Origin: Sclerurus mexicanus
Lineage: Eukaryota; Chordata; Aves; Passeriformes; Furnariidae
DNA length: 64,000 nucleotides
NCBI GenBank assembly: GCA_013396755.1
Contig: VWZF01001871.1
Coordinates: forward strand, 558,001 to 622,000
Direction of reading: 5' to 3'
Shown: one piece after another, positions 1 through 13,842 of the stretch
How positions within the stretch are numbered: the stretch's first letter is position 1
Layout: every line of letters starts with the position of its first letter
The notes under the pieces: model-generated
Seen by the model: the letters and a program-made list of their open reading frames with translations, nothing else
Told to the model about the DNA's origin: nothing
Databases searched by the model: none
Position numbers and translations under genes: made by a program

Positions 1-278
1 AATATCTAACTTTATAACTTCCTGTCTTTCTCCCAGTGGACCTCTTCTTGGTTTATCAGGTAAGTGACAGTGCTGAGAATTAACCATCATTTGGTCCCTG
101 GTGCTCTCATAGCATTCCTGGGTTATGCCTCTTAATTAAGGGACAGATTGTTAGTTTGCTTCATAATGATGCAAATATGTACCAACAGGGATTCCAAGAT
201 GAGATGCACATTAGCTTTACAAATGGCTCAAACTTAATTTTTAAAGTGGGTTATGAATTTATATTTGTTACCTTCTCA

Positions 279-330
279 GGGCCCAAATTCAGCTAAAGTG
301 GTCAATTAAGAAATCAATGGGAATTGTTTG
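279..330 (+). repeat. Possible old amniote interspersed repeat copy
   Basis: A GGGCCCAAATTC-like start is followed by an AAATCAATGGGAA core. The same core style (TGAARTCARTGGGA) recurs at about 30.3 and 51.3 kb in this window. Such cores are common in very old interspersed repeats of birds, turtles and crocodiles. The copy is short and decayed, so chance similarity is possible, and no family name is assigned. Confidence 0.3.
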
Positions 331-3300
331 GGGGTTTTTAACATATAAATATCTAAACAATACAAGTAATTTGGAAATTTAAATTCCAAGCATTAAAAAT
401 TGGGAAAATCAGACTAGAGGATGCTCAAATTTGGGAAACTGAATTATTTGTCATCTGTGAAGATTATGCCTCTTTAACCTTAGAAGGAGTCAGCTTTTTT
501 CATATTTTAAAATGACTTTATAGTATTGATCAGCTGATCTGTTTACCCTTGAACCTAGCTTGTCTCAGGAAGTTACAAGCCAGGTTAGTCAAGTAAAAAT
601 TGACTACCTACATAGTTATGGAATGGGAGAGGAAGTAGAACAACAATTTCACCGTAAAAACAGGAATACAAAGGGATTTTGCCTGCCCAGCAAACAAAAT
701 ACGAAAGTAACAATACTGAACAACAAATGTGAACTACAAGATATGGGACAATGCTTTCACAGAATTCAATAAGAGGATCATTTATTATATTTATAATTAT
801 TAAAAGCACAAGAGAGATGGAGGGATCAGCAGCTGACATATACTTGATTGCCTTGTAGAAGTATTTGTTATACAGAAGGAGAATCCACTTGCTCACATTT
901 GAATGTGTCTGGGCATACATGAGAGTAAAAGCCCTGTAGCTCTTACATAGCTAGTAAATGTATATACATTCTCAAAAAACTCTCAAGCACACAGAAACAA
1001 AAATACAAGAGGCTGAATTATTTAATTCTGACAAAATGTGAGACCATGAATCCCTACCAGACCAAATTCTAGTTCCTATTTAAGGCTGGTCATATCTTAG
1101 TTGGTCACAGGATATCCTGAGTTGAAAAGGACAGCTCCAAGAAGTATAACCATACAACTCCAAGGCATAGAAATGCAAAACTTCAGACACTGCCAAGCAC
1201 TTATGACAGCAACAGAGATCCTTTCTTCTGCCCTTCTCCAAGTCTTATTTTAAATAGACAGTGATACTGAAACATGACCGAAGGAAGAATGTACATCAAA
1301 GTTGGTAAAATCTTATGGGCTCAAACAATTGGTAAAGGGCTCATTTGTTTTTGTGTGGGCTCTCTTCTTACACGGAAATATAAAAACGTTACGTGGCAAC
1401 CATCAGTGTTAATGCAGCCACACGTGGCAAATGAAATGGGTGTGCCTAACATAAAATGCTCTTCCTAGGTTGTGCAAATATGATAAAGGACAATATTTAC
1501 ATGACTTTTACAAATGACAACTGTTAGTAAGAAGCAATATAAACAGTGAGCAGGCACTTTTTTCCATACCAGGAACCTATGAGAAATGCTCAGACAAGAG
1601 ATCTGATTCAAAGTTTACGGCAGTTGGAGAGATACTTCCCTTGTATTTAAAGGGCTCTGGATCTGCTTTTAAATCACAAGTAAGAGCATTACAGTAAATA
1701 AAAAAGTTAATAAATAATGAACTAAAAATTATTAACTTGAAAATTGCAAAATGCATTTTCTTATTATGGAATGATTTTGCCTATTTTGCAGCATCACTGT
1801 GTTATTCCTCCGTCTCTGGCAAACAAAGGAGACACCGTTGTACAATATATTCATATATATTTTATAACCAGGAGCCAAATAAGTGTTTACAAGTGTAGTA
1901 TAATTAAAGATTCTTCAAGATGACAAACACAGCTGTGCAAGGACCACAAATATGATATGTAGGACTTAAAAGCTTTTCACAGCTCCAGTATTAAATGTCT
2001 GGCTCATTAAGAACCAGCAAAGCTACCACTGCCAGTGTCAAGTCTGACATCAAATATTCACTGAGTTCTCTTTTCCCAACCCAATATAACTCCAGGCCTG
2101 CTGCTACTGTGTTATTATAACTAATATTTGCACTAGAAAAATGAAGAAAAACAAATTCTGTCGTACACATATATGAAGAGCCTTGATCAACACATTGAGA
2201 ACATTTTGAGTTTGTCGAACAAACTCTTCACAAAATTAGCATCCAACTAATATGTTGACTATTTCAGAAAACCCTGTTTGCACAGAATCTTGTACACACA
2301 ACACAGCCTTGTTATTTATGAATTATTCTGTAACTAGGATATGCAGTCACAGTTGGAATGTTCAAATATTCTATTGCTAAAAACACCCTTCAAAAACTTG
2401 GATAGGAAATGTAAGCAAGACATGTAACTTTTTAATAAAATCTCAACTAATGCTGGTAATAATACCATCAGGTTTCATCGTATGAGGTATCAAATTTTCC
2501 CATATGACAGTAAAATTTCAGTGGACTATATGCATACAGACAATGTATGAATGGAAACATACTCATTCTTCCACTATACTGAATGATAAACCAATTTTAG
2601 TTGCTAAGCAGGAAACAAATGTTTACAGTTTCTGATTGGCTGCATCCTCCGAAAGTGTTACAAACAAAAATACTCCTGAAATTCAACACCAAAGCTAAGA
2701 TAATGACTGCCAGCGGGTGGCCAAGAATTGGCAATTGCAATTTATCTCTATCTTGTAATGAAGCTTAAGAAGTAAGATAAGCCATCAGCCCATGATCTAG
2801 GTGTGTGATTTCTTTCAGGCGTTTCAGGTAGTTATCTTTTTAGCTTATTGCTACCAAAATGACAAAGCCACAACACCGAAGTGTTAGAATGCCACATTTT
2901 GACAATTTCCACAGGCCTATTTGTAGTTCTGCATTCAGAGTCTCAATCGCTTATGTTGGTAAGAAGTTTCTTGACTGACTAGTTACACTGAAGTTAAAGA
3001 GGTTCCTAGCAATAGGAACAAGCACAGTATAGCAATCACCTTTAGAAAGAGACACTATCTTTAAAGAAAAATAATTTTGACTCAGAAAAAATCAAACTCA
3101 GTTACACTGAACTAACAGATGCAGAGCTCCACATTACTGGAGTGCAAAATAATTATTTTGAAAGATTACTTGCCATTTCTTGATCAAGATAAATCACATG
3201 GATCATTGTATTAATCAAACAGGGCAGACTGGGACATGACAGGAGATTTAATAAGTTCTGCAGAGTTTTCGTTCCTACTATTATGTTAGTTCCACAGGGT

Positions 3301-4542
3301 TACTGTGATATTCTGGGTCTGTTGTAGTCCACAGGAGATTTATTACAGAGCTCATTACATTAATTTAATACAATTTAATTAAAACATTAATTAAAGATAA
3401 CTGTACTAAGGGACCTGGGATGTGTAGTGTGAGATCACTTCCACATAATGACACATTGCTTCTGATCCTCAAATGTAGACTTTTAAACTTCATCCATTGG
3501 TGAGGACAACATACTGAGTAATCCAAGGTTGCTCTTAAACTGAGAACTATTTGAGCTTTATGCCTTACTTGTAGTAAACTTCAATTTTTATTGGTGAAAG
3601 TCCTGGAAGTTTTCAGGGACATAAATATCTGAAATATAAGTTGTGATTTATTATTAGTTATAAAAAACTTTGCAGCAGTAGGCTATTAGAGCAGAGAACA
3701 TGCATCTGAAGCTTCTCTACCCCTCTTTTATATAACCCTGTTCCTCCAATACAAGCTATTAATCAGTGGGTTTAGAAATAGTCTCCCTTGTGAATAAATC
3801 TAGCAAACACAGGCAGAAGACATGCTTGAAAAAATTAAAAGTTGTAAAGGTAAACGATGTGCAAATTACCATGTGGCTTCCCTGTGGATTTCACTGTCTT
3901 TGGAAGAGATACAAGTACCAATGCCTGGGCATGTGCAACACGTACGTACACATAAACAAAATGAGGTCTTCAAATTACCTGTAGTAGCAATTATTTGAAA
4001 CATCATAAGAAATAGAGCTATTATTCATCTTCTAAAAGCATAAATACTGAATGAAAGCATATGTTATATTTGAAACATTTACTATCGTGTTTCTTTTGAA
4101 CTCTAACAGTATACTAATGGGTGTGCCAGAAAAATATCAAAGCATAGGTGACCTAGAATGCCCACTAGCAAAAGGGTACCTTATTTAATGTGAATTAATG
4201 GATAAGGTGTAGTGATGCAGAATTTGATCTGAATAATAAAAGCAGCAACAGACATAATCCAGAATATCCTCAAAATATGCTGAAACATAATGAAAACATA
4301 GTTTGAATTATCTGTATTGCTTTGATGAAGAACTAAATATACTAATTTTTACACTTTCTTGAAATCTTGAATCTTGTTAGCTTGGCCCTCGCTGTTACAG
4401 GAACTTGTTAATAGAGGGACGTTCCTTCTGTTCTCTTCCTAAGTGATATATTTATATTTCCAGCTGGCGCCTGCTGGCAGTCCTACCACATCTGCGGGGC
4501 TTGGCACTGCACCAGTCTGATGTGTGTCATGTGTAGTGCTTA
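331..4542. other. AT-rich noncoding stretch, no gene seen
   Basis: Unique-looking AT-rich DNA. Open frames here (for example 1274-1468 and 3766-3984 on the plus strand) are about 60-70 codons with no recognisable domain and no convincing splice context. No RNA gene, clear mobile element or promoter was seen. Confidence 0.6.
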
Positions 4543-4838
4543 GAGTCACTGAATGGTTGAGGTAGGAAGGGACCTCTGGAGATAGCCTGGTTCGTAGTCT
4601 GTCTTTCTAACACCCTCCGTCAGCTGTTTATACACAGTGGTAAGAGCTTTCCCAAACCTTCTCTTCTCTGGGCTGAACAGTCACAGCTCTCTCAGCCTCT
4701 CCCTGCATGACAGATCCTCCAAGTCCTTATTCATCTCTGTGGTGCTTCACTGAACTCACTCCAGTAACTCCATGTCTTTCTTCTACTGAGAAGGCCAGAA
4801 CTGGATGCGGTGCTCCAGATGCAGCTTCACACCCTGGA
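4543..4838 (-). mobile_element. CR1 LINE 3' fragment (minus orientation)
   Basis: Read on the plus strand, this begins with the reverse complement of a CR1 tail (GTCACTGAATGGTTGAGG, then GGAAGGGACCTCTGGAGA). It continues through the usual CR1 landmarks: CTTCTCTGGGCTGAACAG, CTCTCAGCCTCTCC, a 'CATGTCTTTCTTCTACTGAG' segment and CTGGATGCGGTGCTCCAGAT. These are the 3' coding end and 3' UTR of avian CR1 in reverse. The fragment is 5'-truncated, as nearly all genomic CR1 copies are, and substituted enough to be inactive. It supports an avian origin for the window. Confidence 0.9.
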
Positions 4839-7800
4839 TTGTTAATGAACTACTAACTTTTAATGATCTCAGGAGAAGTTGCCATTAAGGACTGTGAATT
4901 AAGAAGGCCTACAAAGTTTTAGTTATATCAAATTAAGACTGATTGAAAGGTAGGCTAACAATTTAACTTAGCAAGCATGCACCAAAAAGAGTAACTTCTA
5001 ATACAAGTACAGTTTGAATTCCTCAAAAAGAACAAAAGTATTTTTGCTTTGAAGTAAATATAAAATCTACATCACTGACAAAAATGTTACCCCTGAAAAA
5101 GTTATGCACTTCATTAGCTCATTTTAACAAACAAAAATTTAGGTATCACTTATGCAACAGTTAACCAATGCAAGTATCTAATCTTGTTTTTGTATGCTCT
5201 CATTGCTTCTCCTCTTTCATTTGCTACACTTGACTCTTGTTTCAAATTAAATGACCAAAGCAGTGTGCGGCACCTTGATTACACAGCAGCTAGCAGCTGG
5301 CACAATGGAGTAGGCAGAGGAAAACAGGCAGAGCTGTAATGCAAGTAAATCCATAGATAGTAAAAACTTGGGAAAAAATCCTTCAAGAAAACAAATACTC
5401 GCTTGTTTTTCATGCAGGTCTGTCTTTAGCTTTGTACTTTAAAGGAAAGCTAGACTTTGCTATGACACCATGAAACAATTTAGAGGTCTTTGACAAAATT
5501 TGGTGTCAAAAAAGAAAAGCATGTTTTGTCACAACAGAAAAATTCACTGGTCTACAAAAGCATTGAGCTGTTATTTTATTTATGCATATGAATATAGGAG
5601 TAGAATCAGTTTGTCTAACAAATATTTCTATGTGTCAGGACTAAGCTGTCCAGTAGAGAAAAAACTTTGCATTAAGGGAAGCCATACCAGATGAGAAAAA
5701 CTTTAAATCAGATATGAGATTTCAGGAGTAAGTAATATTGACTTATTCACATAAAGATACAAAATATCTGTTTATGTCTTGACAGCATACATCTTGGTGC
5801 TGGTGATGGAGAATTTCTTCCTGATCCTGTGGAACACAAATTCAGGCCTTCAAACAGAAATATACTAACCCTACATTTTTCAAACATCACATGTACTGCA
5901 GCCTCCTTCTCACTCTTTTCCAGTAGCAAATAGGTTTTCAGAAGCTACTTACTTCGAATTTAAACTCTTTTGTCCTAGTCCACCCTTCACTTATAATAAC
6001 ATTAAGTTGAAAAAAGAGTTTGTTCACAGTAAGAAGAACTTACCTTAAAGATAATGAAGCAAATGAAGCAAGACAAAATTGCTCTCTGCAGAACCTAAAT
6101 ACTACAGGGAAGCACTGTGGCTTTGCAATACATGGCTACTGTGGACTTGTCTTCTAGCAACATTTCGTGTGGTCATTTGACTTTTCTAGTCAAATTAAGA
6201 GAAACAGTGTTCCCAAATGGCTATGGGAAGTGCTAATTTGACATGATTATGATGCATACAGAAAAACAGAGGTAGCAAGACGTTATAGGATTATTACATC
6301 TGATTTTGTCTCTTTTTACTCTGGTTTTGAAAAGCAGCATTTTAGACATCCTACATGTTGTACTAGAAAAGGATATTATGGATTGGAGATTTTTTTTCTC
6401 ATACTATTGAACCTATGCCTAGTGATGTTCATTTTTACAAGAGTTATGCTCAGTTCATTCATGTAAAAATTCCCATTTGCAATCTAAATTATCTTCTGCT
6501 GTAAGTAACAAATCCATTTATAAAGATTTAATAAGAAGATCTCTAAGTAGGTCTGGAAGGCTAGACTAGGTAATGACAGTATTGACTATATATACATTTT
6601 AAATTAACACTATTTTTATATTGATGTATTTGCTCTAAATCTTTACTTCCTACATAGTTTCATACAAATTTTAGAAAACCTGTTTTAGGGAAGAAACTCC
6701 TTTCAAAATATTGTAATGAAATGAAAGGAGCATATTTTTTTTTCCTTATTTAGAATAGATAAAAGGAAGATAGTGATCTTGATTTTCTACATGTAAGTAC
6801 TAAGGATCAGTATTGAAGGATCAAATATGAGTCAAATTCTACTGAGCTTGTACTAAGATGAATCACAATCACCAGTACTGTCTGACTTAATAACACACTT
6901 GTTTTTCTGTATTCACCCCGGCATTTGATTTGATTCCTTTCTCCATCCTCATTTTAGTGAACTTCAAACTCTGAGGTTACTCAGCAAATAGTGTTCTTCA
7001 ACTGACCATCCTAATCCACTAGTACAGGACCTGCCACACCAGACAAAAAAAAACCACCAAGAAGCTCAGTAATATTGTAGCAATAGACACTGCTAATAAA
7101 GAACAGTGACCTACCCTGGTGTATCAGACCTCAGTCAGCTGTATGACAGGCAGAACAGTTCCCAGGAATAGCCAGTGAGGGCCAACAAGGGCCACCCCAA
7201 TGGCACCATTTAGTATGTTTGATCACTTGCTACCTACACTGTGAGGCACAGCCAGGCAGACTGCACACCAAGTTATGCTCTGAAGGCAAGCAAATCATGG
7301 AGCACACTTGATTCACAGGCTTCAGAAGTCTGTAGAAGACATAGCTAAACAGGTCTGCAGACTAAACTTCCAGCAGGCAGAAGTACAACTAGAACTCCAC
7401 TGTGAAAATGAAGTTGTGGAGATTGATTTGCATTTTCTTTTTAGCAGCACTATTCTGTCCATTTGTTGCTTCTTGATAGGATATTTCTGATTATGAAGAA
7501 TGACAAGTTTTGTTGTGCAAAAAAAGCTGCTGCTTATCTGCCTTTGAAACACACAGGGAGAGCAACTTCCAGCCTGAAATCAGTCTCTTAAGGTATTAGA
7601 ACAGCACAGGCTTGGAAAAATCTGAGAATATAACTATCTAAAACTCATTGAGCAACTGGTTTGTTTCCTAGGAGCTAAACTATTTCCTAGTATTTAAATT
7701 ATTCTTTGTCAAACTACATCTTTTACCAAGACTTCCCACATCATAAGGTGATATTACAAGAATAACACACAGGGAATATTCCGACGTGGCTGGTATGAGT

Positions 7801-9735
7801 AGAGGTACAAGAACAGGGAAAATAAAGAATTAGACAGACCGCAATGCCTCGAGGCCTCGTGCATTGTTTGTTGTTAAACACTAATAGCCTGGTTTGATGT
7901 TTCTAAGAGTGATGTAAAACACCTGGTAACCTTTGCCTATTCCTTATGCTGGAATTCCCATGTACCAAATGCCACTGAGGCAGAGTAGCTTCCCTGGGAT
8001 GGCTGCCAGCACTGTGAGTACAGCTTGCTGAAAATAAACTTGGTGCCAAGAAGATGCAAAGGGCAACCACTTAAAGGGAAAGATGCCATCAGAGAATTAA
8101 GCACAAGCACAAAAAGACTACAGCAACAGTGAGAGAGGCATATATGTCTTTAAAGTGAGAACCAAGTGGCAACTGCAAAGTAACTACTGCAGCTCCTGGA
8201 ACTTATTTCATTAGCTACAATAATTTCAGTGCCTGTAGGCAAGTTTATTTTAAATTTGTACTGATTTCTTCAGAATGATAAAGAATGTGGAATCTAGACA
8301 GCGGCATAGCCTGATTTGCTGATGTGTTAGTTGACAAGCAAATGAGATAATTCTGCCAAATTCATTTATTTATGCACAAATGTTTGCTGGGAGATGTGCA
8401 AAGGTTTCATAAACCCAGAAAGACTGTTAGATGAACTGTTAGATGTTTGACTCTTCAAAGTAAAATGCAGTAGAGATTAGTTGCCGGAATATTAACAAAG
8501 AACTTACGTAAAACACATGAACCAGCAAGGCCTGGTTTATAAAACAAGAAGACAGGATTTTTCTTATTATCAGACTCAGATATAAACTGAATACTAAAAT
8601 TGGAAACAATACTAATTTCTTTATTTAACATAGTCCTCTGCCATACACGGAAGATTAGCACAAAGCAAGCAGACTTTGTCTTGCACATATAAGAATAGAA
8701 TTTGGGTTGTATCTATTATATTTTCTGTACCATACAGCTTTTCAGGATACCTTGACAGATTTCCCATCCAGTCATAGACCTGATCTTTCACCTTATGAGT
8801 TTCTGTTAGATCCTAATTTCTTTTTCATATCTGTATTTAATAACTCACAAACAATTCATAATTGAAACCTTTCATACTGATATAAAATTTAGAAGAATAT
8901 AGAAATACTTCAAATCCAGAGATATATTTTGTCAGTTTTCCAAAGCAACTACTGAATAAATATCTTACAGACTTTGTAAAAATATTATTATAATTGAGAA
9001 ATCAAATGTCAGTACTGTGAATTGGTATTGGCAAGACCTGCAGAGACATTGGCATTTCCTCAGTTTTTAAACACTCCTATATGCAAAGCTATTCACAAAA
9101 TTAAATTTATTGTTAGAGAACTAAAAGCTTCAGGGTATCTAAAATCACAATCCTCCATATAAAAAAAAACAACCAAAACAAAGACCATATTATTGCTGTG
9201 AAACACATTATTCGCAGGTAATGTCATAATGATTTTTCATTGACATATCAAGTAAAATTGCAATAACAAATTCTCAAAGAATGTGTGAATGGTCCAGATA
9301 ATTGCATGCAATGGGATGTCACAGGGTGAACCAATGAGGCGAATAAATGTTCTGGAGTAAATAATTAATGATCTTCATTGTTTCTTGTTTCTAAAAGTGA
9401 AATCTTTAAGTTTCCAATAGTCTTCTCAGATTTTTTTTTCTATTTTATCCTTCATCCTCAGGGGCAAATACTTTCCAGTACTGCATAAACTAGGACTATA
9501 GTATCTGTTACATAGGATTTGTAGTCTCAATTACTGTCTTAAACATGTAATGATTTCTTTGAAAAATTGGGAGAAATGTGTCTTGCATTTAGAAATGGAA
9601 ATGTTGAAGAATATGATAATCCTCAGTTTCTTAGCAGCTCATTTTGAAATTTCACAGAGATGTCTCCTATACAAACAATCTGTCCTGATGCTGGAGACAG
9701 CCTTTACATCTCCAGAATCGTGTAGCCCACCATTG
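4839..9735. other. AT-rich noncoding stretch, no gene seen
   Basis: No recognisable gene or recent mobile element. Opposite-strand open frames near 7308-7552 overlap each other and show no domain. The only structural oddity noted is an imperfect CpG-containing palindrome at 7842-7866. Confidence 0.55.
7842..7866. other. Imperfect palindrome with CpG-rich centre
   Basis: A perfect 10-base palindrome, CGAGGCCTCG (7850-7859), is enclosed by outer arms CAATGC (7842-7847) and GCATTG (7861-7866), with one asymmetric internal mismatch. It has three CpG in 25 bases within AT-rich surroundings. Function unknown; it may be chance. Confidence 0.5.
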
Positions 9736-10310
9736 TAGAGAAATATGTGTAAAGCTGGACCCACGCCCCCAAGAACCCTGATGTTTAACAGACAAAGTAT
9801 TTTTATGGTCAGCCATATGGTCGGCCAGTGTAGAAATACTTGGGGGCCAAAAGATCAAGACTTGATGGAAACAAGGAGAAACAGTGCTGATACAGACTTA
9901 ATATTAGTAATTTTATGGCAGCGATTGCATTGACTTAATATTAGCAATTTAGCAATTTAGATGGAGAAAGGTTCATTATTTACAGATGCTTAAGATAGCA
10001 AGATAGAGTGCAATTCCCTCCCCCATCGTTCTCTGGATCCACCCTTTCCCATTTCTTCCTCCTCCACCCTTTCAATCGCTATCTGCCCACGCCCTGCCCA
10101 CACAATGTGAAGCAGAGCTGGGGCTTTTGGGTCAGAGATGACAAGTTCTCTGTGGGAGATTCTGCTTGCAGCCATGCAGCATGGGCTGTGTCCACTGATG
10201 CTGAGGAAAAGGTTAGCACAGCTATGGGATCACATAATTCAGCATTCTCAGCTGTGGGGATGTCTATAGCAACAGAGCTCCAGGGTATGTGAGCCTTCCA
10301 CCCTGCCTGC
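9736..10310. other. Compositionally distinct block, possible decayed retroelement
   Basis: This block is richer in GC and less AT-repetitive than both flanks. It contains a 12-base tandem pair (TATGGTCAGCCA / TATGGTCGGCCA, 9804-9827), a repeated GACTTAATATTAG phrase near 9895 and 9931, and a pyrimidine-rich C/T stretch at 10016-10075. Overlapping open frames of 60-94 codons on both strands reflect the GC shift rather than a gene. An LTR or other retroelement relic is possible, but no diagnostic end, primer site or protein motif was recognised. Confidence 0.25.
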
Positions 10311-11743
10311 TGAAACAAGTCTGTGCTTTGGGTTCAGCAGAAGATGGGTACGGTTTGTACTCAGAGTGCATATGGTAGGCGAACTGAACCCTTAATTTTT
10401 ATTTTAAAAATTAAAAAACAAATAGATGCTTGAATTAATTCTATCCTCAGAACCCTGAATTCCTAGGATACAGAGCAATTTGCCATAACAAATTATTTAT
10501 TTTATGAGATGGCAAATTTCCATAGTAGAAAGCTCTGTCAACATAAACTGCTTATCCAAATGTTTGGTTGCTTTGCAGTCAAATACCTAGATTCACAGAC
10601 AAAAAGTAGGAAACCTAAATACTATATCTAAACATTACATTCTTTCTGAGTTAATAAAACACAGTTTTCTGAGTTAGAAAACATGGAGTGACAAAAGCTT
10701 GAATATCCAACTCTTAAAAGAATTACACACAGATAGAGAAGCCATTTCCAAAAAGTAGCCTTTAATACATCTGTGTTTCCCAAGTTTCTACGTGTGGGGA
10801 ATAGAGGTGTTTAACTTAACTGAATCTTACTGACCCGACATTTTGCATACAACATTTTCATACCCTGTTGGTACTGCAGCACATTCTGCAGCACAGAGCA
10901 AGAGCCTTAAATAATCTCTTAGCTCAATACAATTTCTCCCAGGTTAACATTTCATGTGGTATGAGTCTGAACGTGATATCATGTTCCTATTTGGGATCCA
11001 AAGTCTCTGAGACCATCTCTGCTAGCCTTTCTCCCTTTCACTCTGTTATCAACCATAATCAGAAATGCTTCTGATGTTTTGTGATAGGCAAGGCTACAGC
11101 TTCCTCTTATGCCTGCCTACAGTATGGTGCACCAACTTCCTGTAAGGAAGTCTGCTCTCAATTCTGAAGGACAGTGTAGTTGCAATGGCTCACAATCAAA
11201 AGACAAAAGATAATTTTTCCTTCGATATTTCAATTTCTTAGAATTATCTAGATTCTTTATCCCTAAATGTAAGAATAGGATAAGTTTTTAGAAGTAGCAA
11301 GCAGTTCCTGTGAATGTAAGATAGAATGTGGACAGAAGAGGGAGAGTTTTCAAAATGAGCTCCCCAAAACATTTTAAAGAAGTGGGTAAGTTTGCATATT
11401 TTGAGTTTGGTTCTTAAAAGATTTTTCATTTAAAGGAAAAGTGTTGGAGTGACCAAGTCAAACTAAAACTGTTTCTAAGCCTCTATTTGTAAAACTAAGA
11501 ATAGTATTATTTTTCATTAATGCATTCAGAAACAACCTCTGTCCAAATGATGATTTTCATTAACACATCCTTTTACACTAGACTCTTTGAGAACAGCGAA
11601 TTTCATCGCATGCATGAATCATGAAAAATACTTTGTAATTTCTTACACCATCCATGCTAATGTCACAGCTTTGACTGATGCAATTTCATAACTCCCTGGG
11701 CTAAGACTAAGGCTATTTCATTTACGTGACTGACTTTCCAATC
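10311..11743. other. AT-rich noncoding stretch, nothing recognised
   Basis: No gene, RNA or mobile element recognised. Open frames of about 60-70 codons (10868-11074 plus, 11244-11429 minus) lack recognisable domains. Confidence 0.55.
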
Positions 11744-11919
11744 AGCCCTGGAACAGATTGCCCAGAGAGGTTGTGGAGTCTCCCTCACTGGAGATATTCA
11801 AGAACTGTCTGGATGCAATTCTGTGCAATCTACTCTAGGATGACCCTGCTTGAGCAGGGAGGTTGGACCAGGTAACTACTGTGGTCCCTTCCAACCTGAG
11901 CTATTCTGTGATTCTGTGA
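11744..11919 (+). mobile_element. CR1 LINE 3' tail (plus orientation)
   Basis: The segment follows the CR1 3' UTR in order: CCTGGAACAGATTGCCCAGA, GAGGTTGTGGAGTCTCC, CACTGGAGATATTCAAGAAC, GAGGTTGGACCAGG, GGTCCCTTCCAACCTGAGC, and the terminal octamer repeat ATTCTGTGATTCTGTG. This ending is the hallmark of CR1 in birds. The copy is about 175 bases, strongly 5'-truncated and noncoding. Confidence 0.95.
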
Positions 11920-13740
11920 GCTCCTCTTCCAGCTGCAAGGGACTGTAGGAACTGACTGAAGTTCATGGGCAAGATGCAGAGAAACATTAACAGTAAATGA
12001 CCTGTGTGCTCAGCAGGTACTTGGTGTTAAAAAGCAGTGAGGGAAATTTAAGGAACCAGTTGAAAATTATAGCACCACTCATGACTTTGTAGAAACATCT
12101 AGTGGTGGGCTGACTCTTCATAAAAACTTTTCTGATCTCCTTGACACCAAAATCTACAGGTATCCTATACGACCCTGTAAGTCTTTACAGTGTTTGTGCT
12201 GTTTGTTGCCAGCACAGACAAATATATAGTGTGTCAAATGTGAAGGTAAAATATGTTGAATCTCATCTCCCAACAAGAACCACAAAAGCAACTGTATTGA
12301 CAGTGTTACTCGTATTTGACTTTTTGATGTAAATTAGCGAAACCCATTTTTTTCTCTCTGCTGCACTCAAGTGGCACTTCTCTGCAGAACTCAGTGGTAT
12401 CACAATTCAGATCCCAATTTGCCACAGAGGCTGACTTACTATTGTGACTTTCTAAATTAATTAATGTCTTGTATACTTGCAACACAGGCAAGAACTCCCT
12501 GGCTCAAAGGCATTAGATTTGCTTGTGTTGAACTTAATAAAGTGTAAAACAGTTTAGGTAATGAAGAAGTTGTTAACATCAGATTGTGACTAATTTTCTG
12601 TCTGCTACTAGGAGAAAGAGCATTAGTTCCCACGCCAGAACCTATAAATCAGTGTGGTGAATATGTAACTTTAAGACAAGTGTTCTCAGGAGAAAATAAG
12701 GGTAATGGAGTCAAAAGGAGAAATGTAATTTTAATATAATATTTCAAAAATGTCTCTAGAAATTGAGGAAGTAGCTCAAAGTCTTTTGATGTTCTCTTAA
12801 AATCAGAGCTGAAGACGTTCAATTGTCAAAGTCCTGTCAACAGATGGCAATTAAAGGGTGACTACGTAGCACTGAGAACTCTCTGGAACCCTTGAGAATT
12901 TTTTTGAGAATGGTTTGTTTATTTTTAATCTAATTTTCATCAGCCATCGTAAAAACATGCAATGCCAAACACAAATTGGCATTAAATGCTTTATTCTTTT
13001 GTGAAATGTGAAATAGTTTTCGCTAATACATAGAAAACAGCAGAAGTCAGCTTCAGCTTGTTCACATTAGTAATAAACATAATTAAAAGTCAGAAAATTA
13101 TTAGCCAAGTGATTCTTTAAAACTATGAATACCAATTTTAAAATTCTAATGTACTGAGACCAAGCTGCAGTGGCGTATTAGGTGGTCCAGATGAATGTGA
13201 GGCTGTCCCTGAGAGGCTTTCTGACTGGCTGACATATTTAAACATTATAATCCTCCCTTTCTCATATTATAGGATTTGAAACAATGTTTTCTATGGTGTT
13301 TAAGCAAAAAAAAAAAAACCAAATGGTATCCCACACTCCTTTACCCTGGTAGGGAGGCCCTAAAGGGCTGCATTTGAGGGAGGGATGGGAAGAATAATGG
13401 CACATTTATGGTGCATGTGAAAATCTCTTTCTAAAACAAGTGTGTTTCACACTCAAAAAAAAAAAAGTAACCAGTACAAGCAAATCTTAACATGCAGAAA
13501 TAATCTCTTCAGCACTATATCGTTATCATATAAATAAAGCATGGATTGCTGATTTTTCCCCCACTTAAGGAAACAAAACACTAAGAGACAAAAGTAGAAC
13601 TAAGTCTGTTGGGAGGAGGGTGAGGACTGCTGAAAGATTTGGAAATCAAAGGCTTCAGTGACCTTTGAGCTTTAAATTAGAATGCCATAAAATAAAAAGA
13701 TCTATGCAGACTTTTCAAAATGGTCACTGGAACCACAACT
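11920..13740. other. AT-rich noncoding stretch with two poly-A runs
   Basis: Contains A-runs of 13 bases (13306-13318) and 12 bases (13455-13466). No retroelement body was recognised upstream of either run. No gene, promoter or structural RNA was seen. Confidence 0.55.
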
Positions 13741-13842
13741 TCACAGAATCATCAAGGTTGGGCGAGGCCTTTGAGATCATGTAGTATAACCATCCATCGT
13801 TGAACTCTGCCCACTAGCAGGCACACAAACCAAACAGTGTCT
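13741..13842 (-). mobile_element. CR1 LINE 3' fragment (minus orientation)
   Basis: Begins with TCACAGAATCATCAAGGTTG and continues with a GAGATCATGTAGTATAACCA-like segment, then CCCACTAGCAG. This is the reverse-complement start of a CR1 3' end ('AATCATCAAGGTTGGAAAAGACC...' style). About 100 bases are recognisable before the similarity fades. Confidence 0.85.

Noticed and set aside
13306..13318. Poly-A runs (also 13455-13466, 29990-30000, 45187-45196, 54652-54662) as processed pseudogene tails
   Set aside because: No coding-like body, target-site duplication or polyadenylation signal in proper order was found upstream.
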